DNA of 64,000 bases, taken from the NCBI GenBank assembly GCA_002205965.3, contig NADL03000776.1, positions 1-64,000 on the forward strand, read 5' to 3'. Positions 46,221 through 59,149 of the stretch are shown here, piece after piece. The position numbers and the translations under genes are program-made. Every line of letters starts with the position of its first letter. Position 1 is the stretch's first letter. The stretch is from Kappaphycus alvarezii (taxonomy: Eukaryota > Rhodophyta > Florideophyceae > Gigartinales > Solieriaceae). The notes below the pieces were generated by a model. It was not told the origin of the DNA. It did no database searches and was given only the letters and a program-made list of their open reading frames with translations.

Positions 46221-46379
46221 AAACCCAGTGCGTATACTCGCTTGCTGAGGCAGAATTGGAAAGACAATGATGATGAAAACGAAAATAATGGTGAAACGAA
46301 CGCTCTATTTTTTCGCTGAAGCTCCCAGTCCGGAGGAAGAAGAGCCTGATCGGAAGAAGGGGAGCCTAATCAGACGTAA

Positions 46380-46740
46380 GATACGTATCCGATGACCCAA
46401 ACCTAATCATCGATGGCGGTTGTCCCAAAGGCACCGGGGTCATTGAAGCAGCGGCTACACTGTGTAAAACAATGAGAGCAGAGTTCATTCTTCGACTATT
46501 GGAAAATGCACCGTTTCTACATGGGTACGTACCGAACTGCAGTGATGCAAAGCTCACTGTAGCTATGTGGGACTTGGAGATAAAAGATTTGGTAGGAACA
46601 CTGGTCAAAATTCCATTTCACGTTACCGCCGGGGATGGATTTCTCTTCCTAGGAAACTAAGTAGTTCATGAGTCTGACTTCCTGAATTCCCAGAAACTTC
46701 TCGTCATCCCACCGGGAACTGGGTGGCTTTTGTCGAAAAC
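46380..46740 (+). pseudogene. Retroelement aspartic-protease-like remnant of element B
   Basis: 'DPNLIIDGGCPKGTGVIEAA' has the Asp-(Ser/Gly)-Gly active-site form expected after gag. The frame stops with TAA at 46658-46660, and protein-like sequence goes on past it. Confidence 0.45.
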
Positions 46741-46929
46741 CTTTCGGTTCTAGACCTACCACGACAGTATGGTTGAGGAGGATCCGAACTCGAGACGAAC
46801 CTACCTCAACGTCGTGCCCTCCAAGTGCTCATCGTTAAAGTCTTGCGTTTTATCTATCCGATCCTTTTTCTCGATGCAAAATAGTCAGAAGGACTACAAA
46901 GATGGGAAAATAGCGAGAAGGTTCGCGAA

Positions 46930-47590
46930 ATAGATTCATGTCTATTCCCATCTCCCGTACGATGACATGGTAACTTTCTGTGAGCGTAGAGGTGTGCTAA
47001 ACCCCTTCTTGAATCAAGCTCTTAGGTCAGTCGTGGAAAAGTGCACTTCGTGCATATCGACAGTTCAACCTTTGAAGTCAAGCAAAATATCCCCATGGAA
47101 GCTTTGTCTTCAGTTCAATGATCACGTCCAGATGGACTTCTTCGCCACCACAGAGCTAGACGAGAAACTTATAATGCATTTGGTAGAAATTCATAAAGCC
47201 TACTCTAAAGCTTCTATTGTAAATTACAGAGTCATGGAAATTGCCTACAAGCATTTTGACATGATGTGAGTGAACAATCATGGAGCCCCTTGTGCTATAT
47301 TTTGGGATCATGAATTCACGAACAAGGAGTTTCTGAACTGCCTTCGCTATCTTCACGTGAAGATTGAACCTAGGCAGGCACGAAGCCATTACAAACTAGG
47401 AATTGTCGAACGAAAGCACGAAGTCATACGTCTCATTGCTCAACGTCTGTTGAAAGATGCAAAATTCTTCTATGGTAATGAAGTTGACAAGGATGCGATA
47501 ATATCTCGAGTCACGTTCCTGTCCAACATCATGTTTGAGAGCAAAATGATGATTAGTGTCCAACTCGCCAAAGCCTACACACCTTGAATC
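46930..47590 (+). pseudogene. Integrase remnant of element B
   Basis: A Cys pair 'CTSC' (zinc-binding part), then 'FNDHVQMDFF' with the first catalytic Asp, 'FWDHEFTNKEFL' with the second, and 'HYKLGIVERKHEVIRLIA' with the Glu. The core is complete in order but split by a TGA at 47267-47269. Confidence 0.75.
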
Positions 47591-48589
47591 GTTGGTTTGC
47601 CGCAATAAGAAGTTTCAAAGGAGCTACTGAAGACACACCATGAACAAAGCGCCCGGCGTGCAATTGCAAAGATCGAAAAGACCCGCAAACCGAAAACTGT
47701 GAAGCCCGAAGAACTGAAGCAGGGTACAGAAACATACTTCTTCAGAAGGGGTGGCAAGCCCGGAAAATGGGATCATGGATACGTTCGGAGTGGCAACAAA
47801 CACCCGGTCACCATATCAAGCTTCCAAAACCACAGAGGTAAGCCCATTCGTGCTGCTTACGAGGACATAAGACTGAAGCCTACTAGTTCTCTTTTACGGT
47901 AACTAGATGAGATAGATTTCAGATTCTCATTGATCTACTCCGTGGTTCAAGAAGAGATGGATTTAGAGCAGCAGAGTCAACAACCATCTCTTACCCCGAA
48001 GCCATAATGCAATGATGCGAATCACTCGACAGAAAATGGAAACGAAACCTCTATCATGTAAGTCGAAAATAACCCGTGTGCAGGTGACACAAAGCAGGCC
48101 AGAATTGGAAAAGTTAATTCGTCTGTTTGCCTTACTAAGTCTCAAGATCCGCCTTTAACAGAAAAGGATGTAGGTAACACTTCGATTGTACCACCTCCAA
48201 GCTATTCCTCACTAGCTAGGACCTTCCGAGCATGGAATCCTCAAAGACGCATAAAAAATCCTCGGAGATCAGTCAGTCAGCGAGTCAAAGCTCTAATTCC
48301 TACCTAGATGGCTCATCATTGACTCCATCAACAAGGAAAAGGAGAAATATTCCACAGCTTATGAAGATGTCGACGTGATATCTCTACCCAAGAGTGCAAA
48401 CCTAGTCTCCTCTCACCACTTCATCCAAATGAGGCACGATGGGGAAAATGGTAGACGCAAGCTGAAATGCAGCTCGTGCTGCGTGGAAACAGATACAAGG
48501 AAAAGGATTCAATATGAAAGGACTCTGCGAAAGCGCAGTTTCCAATAATCCGCCTTGTTCTCTCTCTCGAATAAGTACTTTAGCTCTCT

Positions 48590-49860
48590 ATAGCTACGCT
48601 TGACATTAAGAAAGCTTATAGAAAGGGTGTATTTCTATCTCGAGAAATATATATGCGACTACCGAAGGGGTGGGCTTCCCCCTTGCGTGAGGTATGGAAG
48701 TTATTAAAACCAACATACGGATTGGTTGAATCAGGCCGAATATGGCTTTTTGCGATTGAAGCATGGCTACGAGAGGAAGCCATGTACGAAATGCCCGGAT
48801 CATCTGATTTGTTTGTGTAACAAAATGCTCATATATCGATCGAAATTCTACTAGCAAAAGTTGTGGATGACTTTCTAGTTGCAGATGAACCGGATGTGAT
48901 CAATTCTTTTTAGGAGTGCCTCTCCGAAAAATTCAAGGTTGGAAGATTCATCACGGAACGAGAGCTGATATTCAATCGGCTGCAAATCATTTCAGGTTGT
49001 CTGTATTTCACAATCAACATCTCCATGAGTGAGTTCATGAACAAAGTAAATCCAATATCCCTCGAACCAGAACGACAGAAATAGTACAACGAGAAATGTA
49101 CCGAGAAAGAGGTACGTGAGTACCAGTGCTTATGTGGTTCGCTGAATTTCCTTGGACATGGCACGCTTCCACAAGTCTCATATGTTGCAAGTTTCTTCCG
49201 ACAACAAGTTCCTCGACCTACTGGTTCTGATTTGGTAACTGCAAACAAGATGGTGGAAGAGCTCAAGAAACTCGACTCTTCGATAACATATCGCTCACCA
49301 CCCACATTAAATCAGACCCCTACCTACCTTGAACTTAGCGACGCAAACATAGGGAGATCAGCTTATGGGCAGACAGGCTACATCTCTGGATTATACCTGC
49401 CAGCTGGGTGTGACAGTAGAATCTATCAGGTGCTCGACTGGGTGAGTGGAAAACAGGCTCGGGTTTCATTCTCATCAATCGGAGCAGAAATCTTGGCAGC
49501 TGCGACAAGAGACGATCGAGGCGTGCTAATGGAAGAACGAATTGCCATAATAGATAGTACGTGTACGAGACTACCATTTTTTGAGCGTGGATTCCAATGG
49601 GCCTTATTCAACAATCACGACGTTGCATGAGTGCACCGATTATCGTCTTCAACCAACGGTATGTCATCTCCGTGATTCGTTTGAAATCGGAGAAATCGAA
49701 ATAATGCAGTGGGCTAGAGGAGTTGAAAACCTCGCCGACGCTTTGACGAAGCGAAATATCCAAATGTTTCAAGAACTTAATAAGGTCATGGTCGATGGAA
49801 GCATATCCGATGCTATTTTCCACGTTGGGAAGCGTGTATCTCGTGGAGAATACTTGTAAT
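48590..49860 (+). pseudogene. Reverse transcriptase and RNase H remnant of element B
   Basis: 'LDIKKAYRKGVFLSREIYM' and 'LPKGWASPL' open the polymerase; 'LAKVVDDFLVADE' carries the VDD catalytic pair (about 48855). 49200-49630 resembles the copia RNase H region ('ELSDANIGRSAYGQTGYISG', 'SSIGAEILAAATRDDR'), and 'IMQWARGVENLADALTKR' (about 49700-49755) is the typical C-terminal end. Stops at 48818 and 48912 and others. Confidence 0.75.
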
Positions 49861-50559
49861 GTTTATACAGCTCCATACAGAAATCTATTCGTTTATTCGA
49901 ATGCTGATCATGGCACAATCATTCGTATAATTGTCATCAGTACGGTTGTTTATTACCACATGACATCCATTGTACTACTCAAGTGAAAGTTCGAGAATAT
50001 TCTGCAATTTGATTTTACAGCTGTCCACGTGGATATTTGTAATGTTTCGGAAACCGTTGGGTCCAGTGATTTTGGTCTGGTTACGATGGTTTCGCTGTAA
50101 GCGCCTAGGAAGGGCATCATCGAGAAAGTTTTTCATTTTTAGTGAACTGGAGCATTCAGCTGCTGCCGCATATTGCAGAACCCTACACAAGCTATCGCTT
50201 TCTTATCGTTTGCAACCGAAATTTTTTAAGCGCCCGCACACTGGCCCAGCACTATTTGGGCAGGAGGGGACAATCACTGGATGGGGAGGTTGAAAGCCGC
50301 CACGACGCGCGAGGGACTGATCAGGTCCAATGCCAACCTAACAAGAATCGATGAGTACCGAGGTATCGATGTGGCGGCCCATATATGCGGAAAAATTGGA
50401 CTACTGTGCGCACAGGATGTTTGATTTTTTTGGTTCCAAAATTTTTATTTGACTAAGAATCAAAACTTTGAAATTAAGGCTGTCCACGTAATTTATGGGC
50501 ACTGCAATACTAGCAATACTACCAATGACTGGCTTCAAAATAGCGCCAGCAAGGGACGT

Positions 50560-50850
50560 GTCGAATAAGCAAAACAGTAGGCCCGCCAGTACCCGAAATT
50601 TAGCCTTTACACGGGGCAATATGCAAAACAGTACAGTATAGTGCAAAACGGTACAATAATTACTGAAGTGTAATTTTACCGACGACGGGGAATATAAATA
50701 GACCACACGAAATACGGTAGTGGTTCCGCTCAGGAGAGGTAACGAACGAACGGAGGGAACTTGTACCCATTCTACTTTGCCGCATTTTCTCCTTCTCTGG
50801 ACCAACCACACACCTTCCTTACCCTGCGCTCACGAGTCGCGCAACCAGAG
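50560..50850 (+). repeat. 3' LTR of copia element B
   Basis: Diverged direct copy of the 5' LTR. It may begin earlier, at TGTCCACG (about 50481). The region 49860-50560 before it has no gene; a purine tract AGGAGGGGACA is at about 50262-50272. Confidence 0.7.
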
Positions 50851-51051
50851 TGATGACGCATGCTAAAATCCCGCCAGTTATTGACGACCGGTGAGACAAA
50901 ATTTCGCGGCAACCCAAGACCCGAAGGCCTTATCCCGCACTTCCTCACTTCCTCCATCCTTGATCACTTCGAGTCCCTATCCACAACCTCAACCGTTTTC
51001 CTCTCATAATTTTATTCCTCATATGATTAAAAATCCTCTGCAAGCACCTAG

Positions 51052-51651
51052 CGGAGCGGAGGTTATCACAGACGAGACCTCGGTCTCACCCCCAACAACC
51101 CTCACCCCCACCTCTTCAGCCCTCCCCCCGGCACATCAACCCTGCCCTCCGCCACATCAACCCTTCCTGCGATTCCTGATGGAGAGGAGGTTGCTTTAAT
51201 CAAGAGGACTCCGAAGAAAGAGAAGAAAGGCCGCCATTCAAGGTTTTCACCCCCAGAGGATCTCATCTTGATACGTTCAGTATCGGCTGCCAAAGCTCAC
51301 GTTGCCACGTATGGTAACATGAGCAAGAGGTTTGAAGAAGCAGCAGATCGTGCCAATCAAAACTCGCTGATGAAAGAGAAAGTAAAAGCGAATAGTCAAG
51401 ACAGATGCAAACGTTTGCAGCCTGTGTTTGATCGCTCTGACAAGAGGGATCAGTTTCGTTTTGGGTTCGGTGGTGAGGCCGGGAAGATAGATGGGTTGTT
51501 GATCTTGTGCAGGGAAGCGAGGGGTGACGCCGATGCAAGAAGGGGCACCGGGAAGAGGGAAGCACAGGAAATCTATGATGACAAGGAAATGGTTAGAAGG
51601 GAGCTGCAAAGCATGGATACAAGCCGAAAACCGGTGAAACTAGTCAAGTAA
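51052..51651 (+). CDS. SANT/Myb-like protein, probably transposon-encoded
   Basis: The frame is open from 51052 without an ATG at its start (a TAG precedes it); a Met-led frame beginning at 51020 overlaps in another frame. The product has a Pro/Thr-rich start, a basic patch 'KRTPKKEKKGRHSRFSP', then 'PEDLILIRSVSAAKAHVATY' and 'RFEEAADRAN', which suggests a SANT-like DNA-binding region followed by a charged helix. At 51648 the frame meets GTAAGT, a good donor site; coiled-coil-like coding continues at 51650-51930 with stops. Harbinger transposons carry such a gene beside the transposase, and a Harbinger-like transposase lies just downstream on the opposite strand. It may be a broken gene rather than an active one. 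Confidence 0.45.
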   Translation, partial: RSGGYHRRDLGLTPNNPHPHLFSPPPGTSTLPSATSTLPAIPDGEEVALIKRTPKKEKKGRHSRFSPPEDLILIRSVSAAKAHVATYGNMSKRFEEAADRANQNSLMKEKVKANSQDRCKRLQPVFDRSDKRDQFRFGFGGEAGKIDGLLILCREARGDADARRGTGKREAQEIYDDKEMVRRELQSMDTSRKPVKLVK

Positions 51652-51959
51652 GTGGAAAGGCCAGTGCGATAGAGTCCTTTGATGCCCATCAGCGAAAATC
51701 TCAACGCATAGTAGGCGCAAGTGATGAGATGGAGCGGTTCGTGACGTGCTAAAGGGATAAATATCTTGGCCGCATTGAACTGGATAAATAAAAGCTTATT
51801 ATTGATAAAAAGATGACGGAGTTGGACGCGATCGAAAAGGAAAAAAGCACTGCGAGAGACGCAACGGGCTCAAAGCTAGTCAAGAATTGGAACTCACCAA
51901 GTCTCGTATCATGATGGAGACGTTTGGTAAGAAGTTATTTCACCTCGATTTGGACTATT

Positions 51960-52390
51960 TTCGGTCATTTTTACAAAAGGTAAATTGCAGAAAGCCCTTC
52001 ACGCTCGCCGGGTTTCCGCTAGCACGGGGCCTCTCCGGAGCACGTCCACTCGCGCTCCACGAGGGCTCCACCACGCCGACTTTTTTCTCGCTCCTCGGGC
52101 CCCGCGCGAGTATCTTTTGTCCTTTACGTTTGGGGGTCATCGGCCGAAGAAAGATACTCCTCAAAAGACGTAGGAGGGCAACGGAAGTACTTTGAGGTCT
52201 GCGGGTAGACGTAATTCAGAACGTTTTTCAAAAGCATAGTAGGCAAGTACAAAGAACATACCAAGGACTCTACTGCCTTCGTCTTCCATTCAATGTCCAC
52301 AGTACTAAACTGTGACTTGATTTCTTTTAAAGTTCATTCAATTTTTACCCTCCACTTTGACATAACCCGATTAAAAGCAGTTCGAAACTG
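51960..52390. other. Spacer between the SANT-like gene and the Harbinger-like transposase
   Basis: Holds a short GC-rich patch (52000-52150) with composition unlike its surroundings. No gene supported. Confidence 0.35.
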
Positions 52391-52392
52391 CT

Positions 52393-53310
52393 TTAGATAG
52401 ATTCTCTAATACGAAACTTCCAAGAACCAACGACTTTTGTATCTTGAATATCCATAAATGAAATACCTATCCCATTCTGTTCCGGTAAATCCTCTTCAAG
52501 ATCACTTCGAAACCATAGAGTCCAGTCATGAAGAAGTCCTTTAATAGGTCGAAATTCATATAAAATCACTCCGTAGGGCCCTGTTACGATTTGACACTTA
52601 ATGTAATTCTTTCTTTTATGGACGTTATAAGCAATCATCTGCAGTATGTGTGACCCATTTGGTCTAACGATGCCAATTCCTGTCCCTTCTATGAAGTCCA
52701 CACAATTAGTTAGCCCATTTAGTTTGGATCTTATTGTTTCCGCACATATAGCAGCTCGAGCCTGCATATATGGATTTGATAGACCAATTGTTAGTAAGTT
52801 ACCCCTCGTGGTAAGAAGCCACTCCAGACCTTCCCAGAATATTTCTGATAACTGTGAGGCTTTTTTTTCAAATATCACCTCCATTTCTGTCCATCTCGAC
52901 GGTGTGGCGATTCGACGGAGTATTACATAGGTCACAGTCAAGGCTTTCACAGCGTACATGTTCCTCTAGGTAGAATATTGTGATATTGGCCACCAGATAA
53001 CGTCAACGACGTTCGATATATGCTTTCTTTCAAAGCGTAACAGCGTTATACAGTCCCAATTGCTTAGACCATTGAAGTTAAACGAGATGCTTGACAAGCT
53101 AATGCAATTACTCCTTTGCAGCATATTCCGTAGATCTTGGCGAAGTTGATGAAATTTATACTGGACTGTTGTGAGAGAAGTGGTGGATATGAAGCTTGAT
53201 TCTCGGCTTATCAGTTTCCGGCTAGACAAAATTAGCAAAACAAGCCTCCAATTACGATGCTGGTTGTCACATTTATGTTGAGTGAAGTCCTTTAATCGGC
53301 CTCTTGTCAT
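52393..53310 (-). pseudogene. PIF/Harbinger-like (DDE_Tnp_4) transposase, one in-frame TAG
   Basis: A minus-strand frame from about 53310 to 52393 is continuous except for TAG at 52966-52968. The N-terminal part has 'LRNMLQRSNCISLSSIS' and 'RFERKHISNVVDVI'. The second part begins 'VKALTVTYVILRRIATPSRW', typical of the region before the catalytic core. Then 'FIEGTGIGIVRP' sits where the family has an Asp-Gly-Thr motif (here Glu replaces Asp); 'KCQIVTGPYGVILYEFRP' and 'GLLHDWTLWF' (second Asp) follow. The frame ends at TAA before the third acidic residue region is clear, so the C-terminus is truncated. Confidence 0.7.
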
Positions 53311-54540
53311 GATTGAGCGAGAAAGATAGGCGATTGCTGCGGTTCGGTATGCCCTGGATGTTTGGTTTGATCTAGTATGGAACTAGTAGCCTCATAGTTT
53401 GGCAGTGTTATTCACACGAGTAAGAGATATTTTGTAATACTCACGCATACTATTTATGAGTAATTGGCGTAAATCACCGCTTCGTACCAAGGGTAAGTTT
53501 TTTCACTACTGCATGACCAAGGATATTTTAGTCCCGATGCTCACATTTATTTCAGAATTTCTTTAAGCGTAAGCTTTCTAATTCCTAACGATGCTGAGAA
53601 CTACAAAGAAGGGCACTCCACATACACTGTACAAAAACTGTATTTACTGTACAGTACAGTACTGTGACCAGGTGAACCCGATCGTGTAATACGTGGAACG
53701 CTGTCATTGTGACGCCTTTTCCTCGGGCACAGCAATGCAACAGTTTCCGGTAATAACAATGCATCAGCATCTAATTGAACTTGAGACCTTAAGGCCATTT
53801 AGTAACAGGAGGTGGATATAAGGAAAAGGGACCACTTAGTAATGATAGGTCATGACGGAGAGTAGGAAGGCGAATGTGGGGGCAGCCTGAGGTTATAAAT
53901 AGTGCTAATATGGGACGCAGATGGTGGGAGGAGAGAAGGCAAGCGATGTGTGCCGAGAGGTAAGCAGAGATCTAGCACGATCAAGCGAATTGAAGTGTTT
54001 GTGTGCTTATGTGTGTTCTGGGGATTCAGCCAGCGCTTCTGGGTTCTCGGGAATAAGTAAGAGTACTCTTTATAGTTTTAAGCCTGAGTAGGTACCCTTG
54101 TTTGGGTTAAGTCAAGGGCGAGAGAGCCGAAGAAGTACTGGCTCAAGGCCTACGTATTGTTTAAGGTGTAAAAAGAGGAAACAAAACAGGTATCCTACTT
54201 CGTACCGAGGTCCAGAGAGAAACTACAAGTGGTGCCCGTGAGTGAAGCAACAGCGGTATCTGACCAGTGCCGAGGTCTGTCGAGACTACTTGTGGTACTA
54301 GTGCCAATGCCAAGGGTAATGGGCAACATAAAATTATTGTTAAATTGGGTTGCTTACAGCAGGGACAAGTGGGCCGCTGACAAGGGACGTTGTGTACGTA
54401 AGTGTCGGAATTGCAGTGGAAGTTCGCTAGCATCACAATATCGACCACAAGGGGGAAGGCTAGCAGCCAAGGAGCTAATGACGGAGCCGATGTGGCTCTA
54501 ACGGAAGCGAGTAACACGGAAGCAGCTGTTGCTATATCCT
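53311..54540. other. Intergenic; possible LTR-like leader sequence
   Basis: Includes a GTACAGTACAGTACTGT cluster (53648-53664). A leader-like stretch follows, with TATAAATAG at about 53893-53901. No partner repeat and no convincing gene were found; the small frames at 54161-54517 (both strands) lack recognisable features. Confidence 0.35.
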
Positions 54541-57500
54541 CTACGCAATCTTGACATTATTAATTCAATGTTACTTGGACTAATTGAGTTTTTAGCCTGA
54601 CATGAGATCGCACATTGAAATTATCCCAGGTAAATTGAACCTATCGTCACAATTATCCTATCCACCTATTAATAGTTTTGCAGAACAAGCATATCTATAA
54701 CAAACTTAATAAAAAATTTTAAATAAAATTGCAATGACTGTTAGAGTGAGGCCTTCACAGTCATACTTCTTCTATTTACATTTGATGTGAAATCAATCTA
54801 TAATTTATTTAAGTTTTATCCTTTTCCCTTAGCAAATAATTGAAAGTTTTTTTGCTTTAAATTCTTTTTTAAGCCTTGAGATTTTTCTTGTATCTACATA
54901 AAATTATCTTGAAACCTTTGGATAAGCGTCAACTACTAATTCTCAGTTTCGAGAAAAATTGAATTCCAAACATATAAATATTTGTTTTTGAACGGGCATT
55001 AAACTTGTGAATGGATCGTTTACGTATGTCCTTGGACCGTTTCAAGCAGAAATTGGTAGTCATTTCTACAATTGTTTCTCCTATATTTACAAAAGCTTAT
55101 TGTGATTTTCCTGTGTTAAGGTGCTATCATAACTCTCCTTTAATTTTCTTCGATAAGAGATAAATGGAAAGCCTGATTCTGTATCTAATCAAAATTTAGT
55201 ATCTTGATAAAATACTTTGTCTTATCGCGGGTCAGCTTTATCGAAGTATTTTCAGTAACATTCAGTTAAGGAGCAATAATTCACTGTCTATTTTCGTACA
55301 TGAATGCAGCTAATATCTGCCTACTGTTGTTATTAATTCATTTCTAAAGTTGTTGATCCAATTCATATTCAAAGATATTCCTAACGCCATTGTTATATCT
55401 CTCTTCTCAGCATGATATACGTAGGACATTAACTATATATTATTTTCATGTACTTTAATTATTAAAAGTAAGATTTAAGAATAATTTACTAACTAAGATA
55501 AACAAAGGAAGCTTATTCTCTTCAAAAAAAATTCGGGCTTCCACGAGAATAATGGTAACGTTCAAGATCTACCGATGTCATTTATTTTTTAACTTGATGC
55601 GTGAAGAAAAGTTTTGACATATAAAACTTTAATACATAAAATAAAATATTGTTTGCTTTTAAAGGGTTTATTAGCCAGCAACAGACACTTTTCGGAGTAA
55701 TATCTGGGTATTTCTCGCAGTCTTGTATCGTGTTGGTAATAAATATGTTTTGTTCCATTGTTTTTATTAGTAAGAGTATTTATTTCACATATTTTATCCT
55801 ATTGATAATCTTGTTTCCATTACTACTTCTTTACTTCTCCTCTAATTAAAATATTCGCAAAAAACTACTTTAATATAGTATTATAGCTTCGACAGCAATC
55901 AATACAAAATATAAGCAACCAAAATTTTTATATCGATGATCCACTCGTTTCATTCAAAATAATAAATTTAGATAAAATATGTGAAACGAACGACACTAAG
56001 ACTGGATAAACAACCAAAAGAATTTAACATATTCCATTTATTTTTCATGAATTTCATTATCGCTATCCTAAAGTACTTCAGAGAGCATGTCAAATTGTAG
56101 GAAAGAACTCCGATGAAGTATCTGATTTGATTTGATTTCATAATAAGTCTGGATATCATAAGCAACGATTCGAACGTGCTAAGTGGTTCACAAGCATTGA
56201 AATTCCAAAAATTCAAAAAATCTATTTATCTATGTGCGTTCTTTACATGTATTTATGATAAATGATTTTTCATAGCTTAATTTTTCAATTTGTTATTCAA
56301 AGCTTCACAGTCAGCTAAAATAATGATTGCCACGTTTCCTAGGAAAATAAGCTAAATTAAATCATTTTTTAGGGTTCATACTTGTTTCAGTTGCTAGATA
56401 TTTCTTTTATCATACTAACCCAAACGCTTGTTGCTATTTTATCAACTTTTGTATCAAATAATGATTTCTAATTTTGCGCGGGGTTTTTATAAAATTTACA
56501 TGGAACTTCAGAAACTTTAGTTTTCTTGAAACTCAACATAAAATCCATCAATAGTATACTCTGTCGAGTATTGTGATTGTGAAGAGTCTGAAAAATCGTA
56601 AATGAAGCTTGTAATAAGCCCATTCATTGCGTATACTTCTTCTATCTTTTTCATGAGCTCAAACTTCAGGTCTTTTCTTATTGTGTCATGAACCCCACGG
56701 AAAAAAAATAAGCCTAATCGATGTGGGGTCGCAACTTTTTCGAGGATGTAAATATAGTCGGAGAAAATTATCATTCCTTACTATTTTCAAATGGTGTGTC
56801 CAGTTTAGCTTATTCATTTAGGCACAATATTTATCTCAAAACGCCTAAGTGATAAATTTCGATTACTACCCAATTTTTCGAAGAGTGTACTCAACAAAAT
56901 ATGGGAAAATAATTAAAAACAAACGAAATTCCACCTAACATTATGTATAGGGAGTAATAAAGAGATAATAAGTAAAGTTTCTTATATTGTGAGAAAAGGT
57001 TATATTGAGATCTCTTTCCAGAATGCAATTACCTAACTTCAATCTATTTGTTATGTAACTCTATACCAAATTTTTGTAATTTCTTTCAATTACTATGGCA
57101 TTTTAATTTGAAATACACTCCAAACTTTACAATATGTTCACGTGTATTCAAAACTTAGAATTTTCGGGAATTTTCAAAGTAAAATTTCTTTTTCTTAGAC
57201 ACCAATCTTCATTTCAAAGTTTTACATTTGCATGTATGCCGATGCATACCCAATTAAATATATTTTTTACTTAATATTATTGAAAACCACCAAATTTTTC
57301 CATTGACGACTGTAACATCGTCTTTTTGAATATCTCTTGCTCGCAACTAAGATATATTTCGCCCTATAAATAGGAAACAATTACAGAAATTTAGAATATT
57401 GAATATTGCGATTCAACCTTCACCTACTTGTGAGGACCCGTAGGACGCATGTGAAGCATTTGTTCCCAAAATAGCAGTAAATGCGAATAAAATACGTTTT

Positions 57501-59140
57501 GAGCTGTTTGTGGTATTTTATTTGTACGATTCGTGCTTTGTCACCTCTGAAGATATTCTCAACGAAATTGTAATGAATCAAATAAGAGATCTACTTACTC
57601 AAGCTTAATTGTTCTTCTTGAATTCTAGGTCCTTTTTTGAATGGATGCTTTCATTGGGTCATTTTTTATTGGCAGTAGTTTCTTGCCTTTTGTGAATGAA
57701 TCTTACTGAATTTGGATATACATAAAATAACTTTTTTATGCGGCTTCGAAACTTCTCGGAAAGATGAAGGAACAACTCTACAATATTTATTTGTGATATA
57801 GCTGTACGTTGAGTCTGTCAATTATTTCTGGGGCTCTGATTGGAAAATAGAGAGTATATTTGAACAAGAAAACTAAATGATATGTTACATTGGTAGAGGA
57901 TATCATCAATACGTTTATGATTTGAATGAAGGTAAATTATTCAAACGTCTTGGACCAAGCGTAGCTTTACTCAATTAATATTAATTTATGTTCCCGGCAT
58001 TAAGAGATTCCTGTATGGATACAAGGCCACCACAGTGGTTTCTGATACTGCAAAAAAACTTGGATAAAAATTTTCTTAAGAAAAAAACTAATATGAAGCC
58101 GTTTTCTTCGCTACAAGGCACACGTTACCGAGTAAATGACAGTATGTGCTTTTTCATTAAATGAAATTTTATGTTGTAAAGGTAAGAATTCGAGTATAGC
58201 AGTCAATTTTCTTCATGCCCTGTTTTTAGATATGCAAATATTTGAGCTGGATCACGAGAAAAGTTTTCATTTTTTAACTTCCTCAAGGTTATTGATAACA
58301 AAGTTAGGGATTTATTAATTCCAGGACTTACTAAAGGGTTGCAGAAATGCTACCGGGTAAGGCATATAAATTCAAATATTGAAGTACGCAGGGAGACATT
58401 CTTCCATACAAACGCTGTAGATGGAACTTAATTTATGGAAATTATGGAGGTAAACAACGAACAACATGTTCTTAAGCCAATGCGCAGAGAACAATAAACA
58501 CCATTGTCCCCATTTTGGAAAATTGTCTTAAATTTTGAAGCAATAGTTGCGATGAATTCTCTATTTCACGGCTGAGCACACAGATTATGTAAGACTGATA
58601 ATGAGCTATTACGTGGAGTGGACCGAGAAGACCTATTGAACAACTGATAATGTTCTTGAAAAGTTTATCCAGGAAGTCTGTATGAAGTTAATGATATTAT
58701 TCTCGAAGCACGCTGACGGCATTAGAGATAGGTGCGATCTTATGGGCGCTATCTCTGCAGTTTAAGGTAATCAGCACGGTTGAATCGAAAAACAACTCGA
58801 TACAACTGTTATGAGATAAGAACTGAATGACTGTAACTGAATCAATGGTAGAACTGCAGATACAATTCAACTCATCTTTATACTTGACGGCCCTCACCAT
58901 AGAGTCTCTCCACCCGTTTTCAATCTCAATTTCAACTTGGGACACTTGTCGAGTTACAAAACCACGGTATTAAATGATAGAAAAATTTCAATCATAAAAT
59001 TCACGAAATATCTATTGGAGTCCGGTTCTCGCCAACATTGAAATTCAAATCCAGTTGATGCTGTACATAGGGATAACTTCACCACGTGGTGTGTACCAAT
59101 TCCCACGTTCCCGATCGCCATCTTTCGGCTCTACTTTCCC
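54540..59140. other. AT-rich gene desert
   Basis: About 4.6 kb clearly richer in A+T than the rest. It has many short A/T runs and no recognisable domain. Two minus-strand frames look slightly protein-like (56517-56774, ending 'YTIDGFYVEFQEN'; 58697-58945, beginning 'MSQVEIEIENGWRDSMVRAV') but match nothing I know. Could be a decayed element or heterochromatin-like DNA. Confidence 0.55.
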
Positions 59141-59149
59141 AAAGATGTA

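Larger units (their letters stand above)
44690..50850 (+). mobile_element. Ty1/copia-type retrotransposon with both LTRs (element B)
   Basis: Direct repeats at about 44690-44965 and 50560-50835 flank gag, protease, integrase, reverse transcriptase and RNase H in copia order on the plus strand. Both repeats carry the same TATA region (GGAATATAAATAGACCACAC). The frames contain many stops and shifts, and the LTRs differ at a fair number of positions, so the insertion is old and inactive. Confidence 0.85.

Noticed and set aside
53890-54170. LTR-like leader with TATAAATAG
   Set aside because: No second copy in the window and no adjacent gag; listed only as intergenic.
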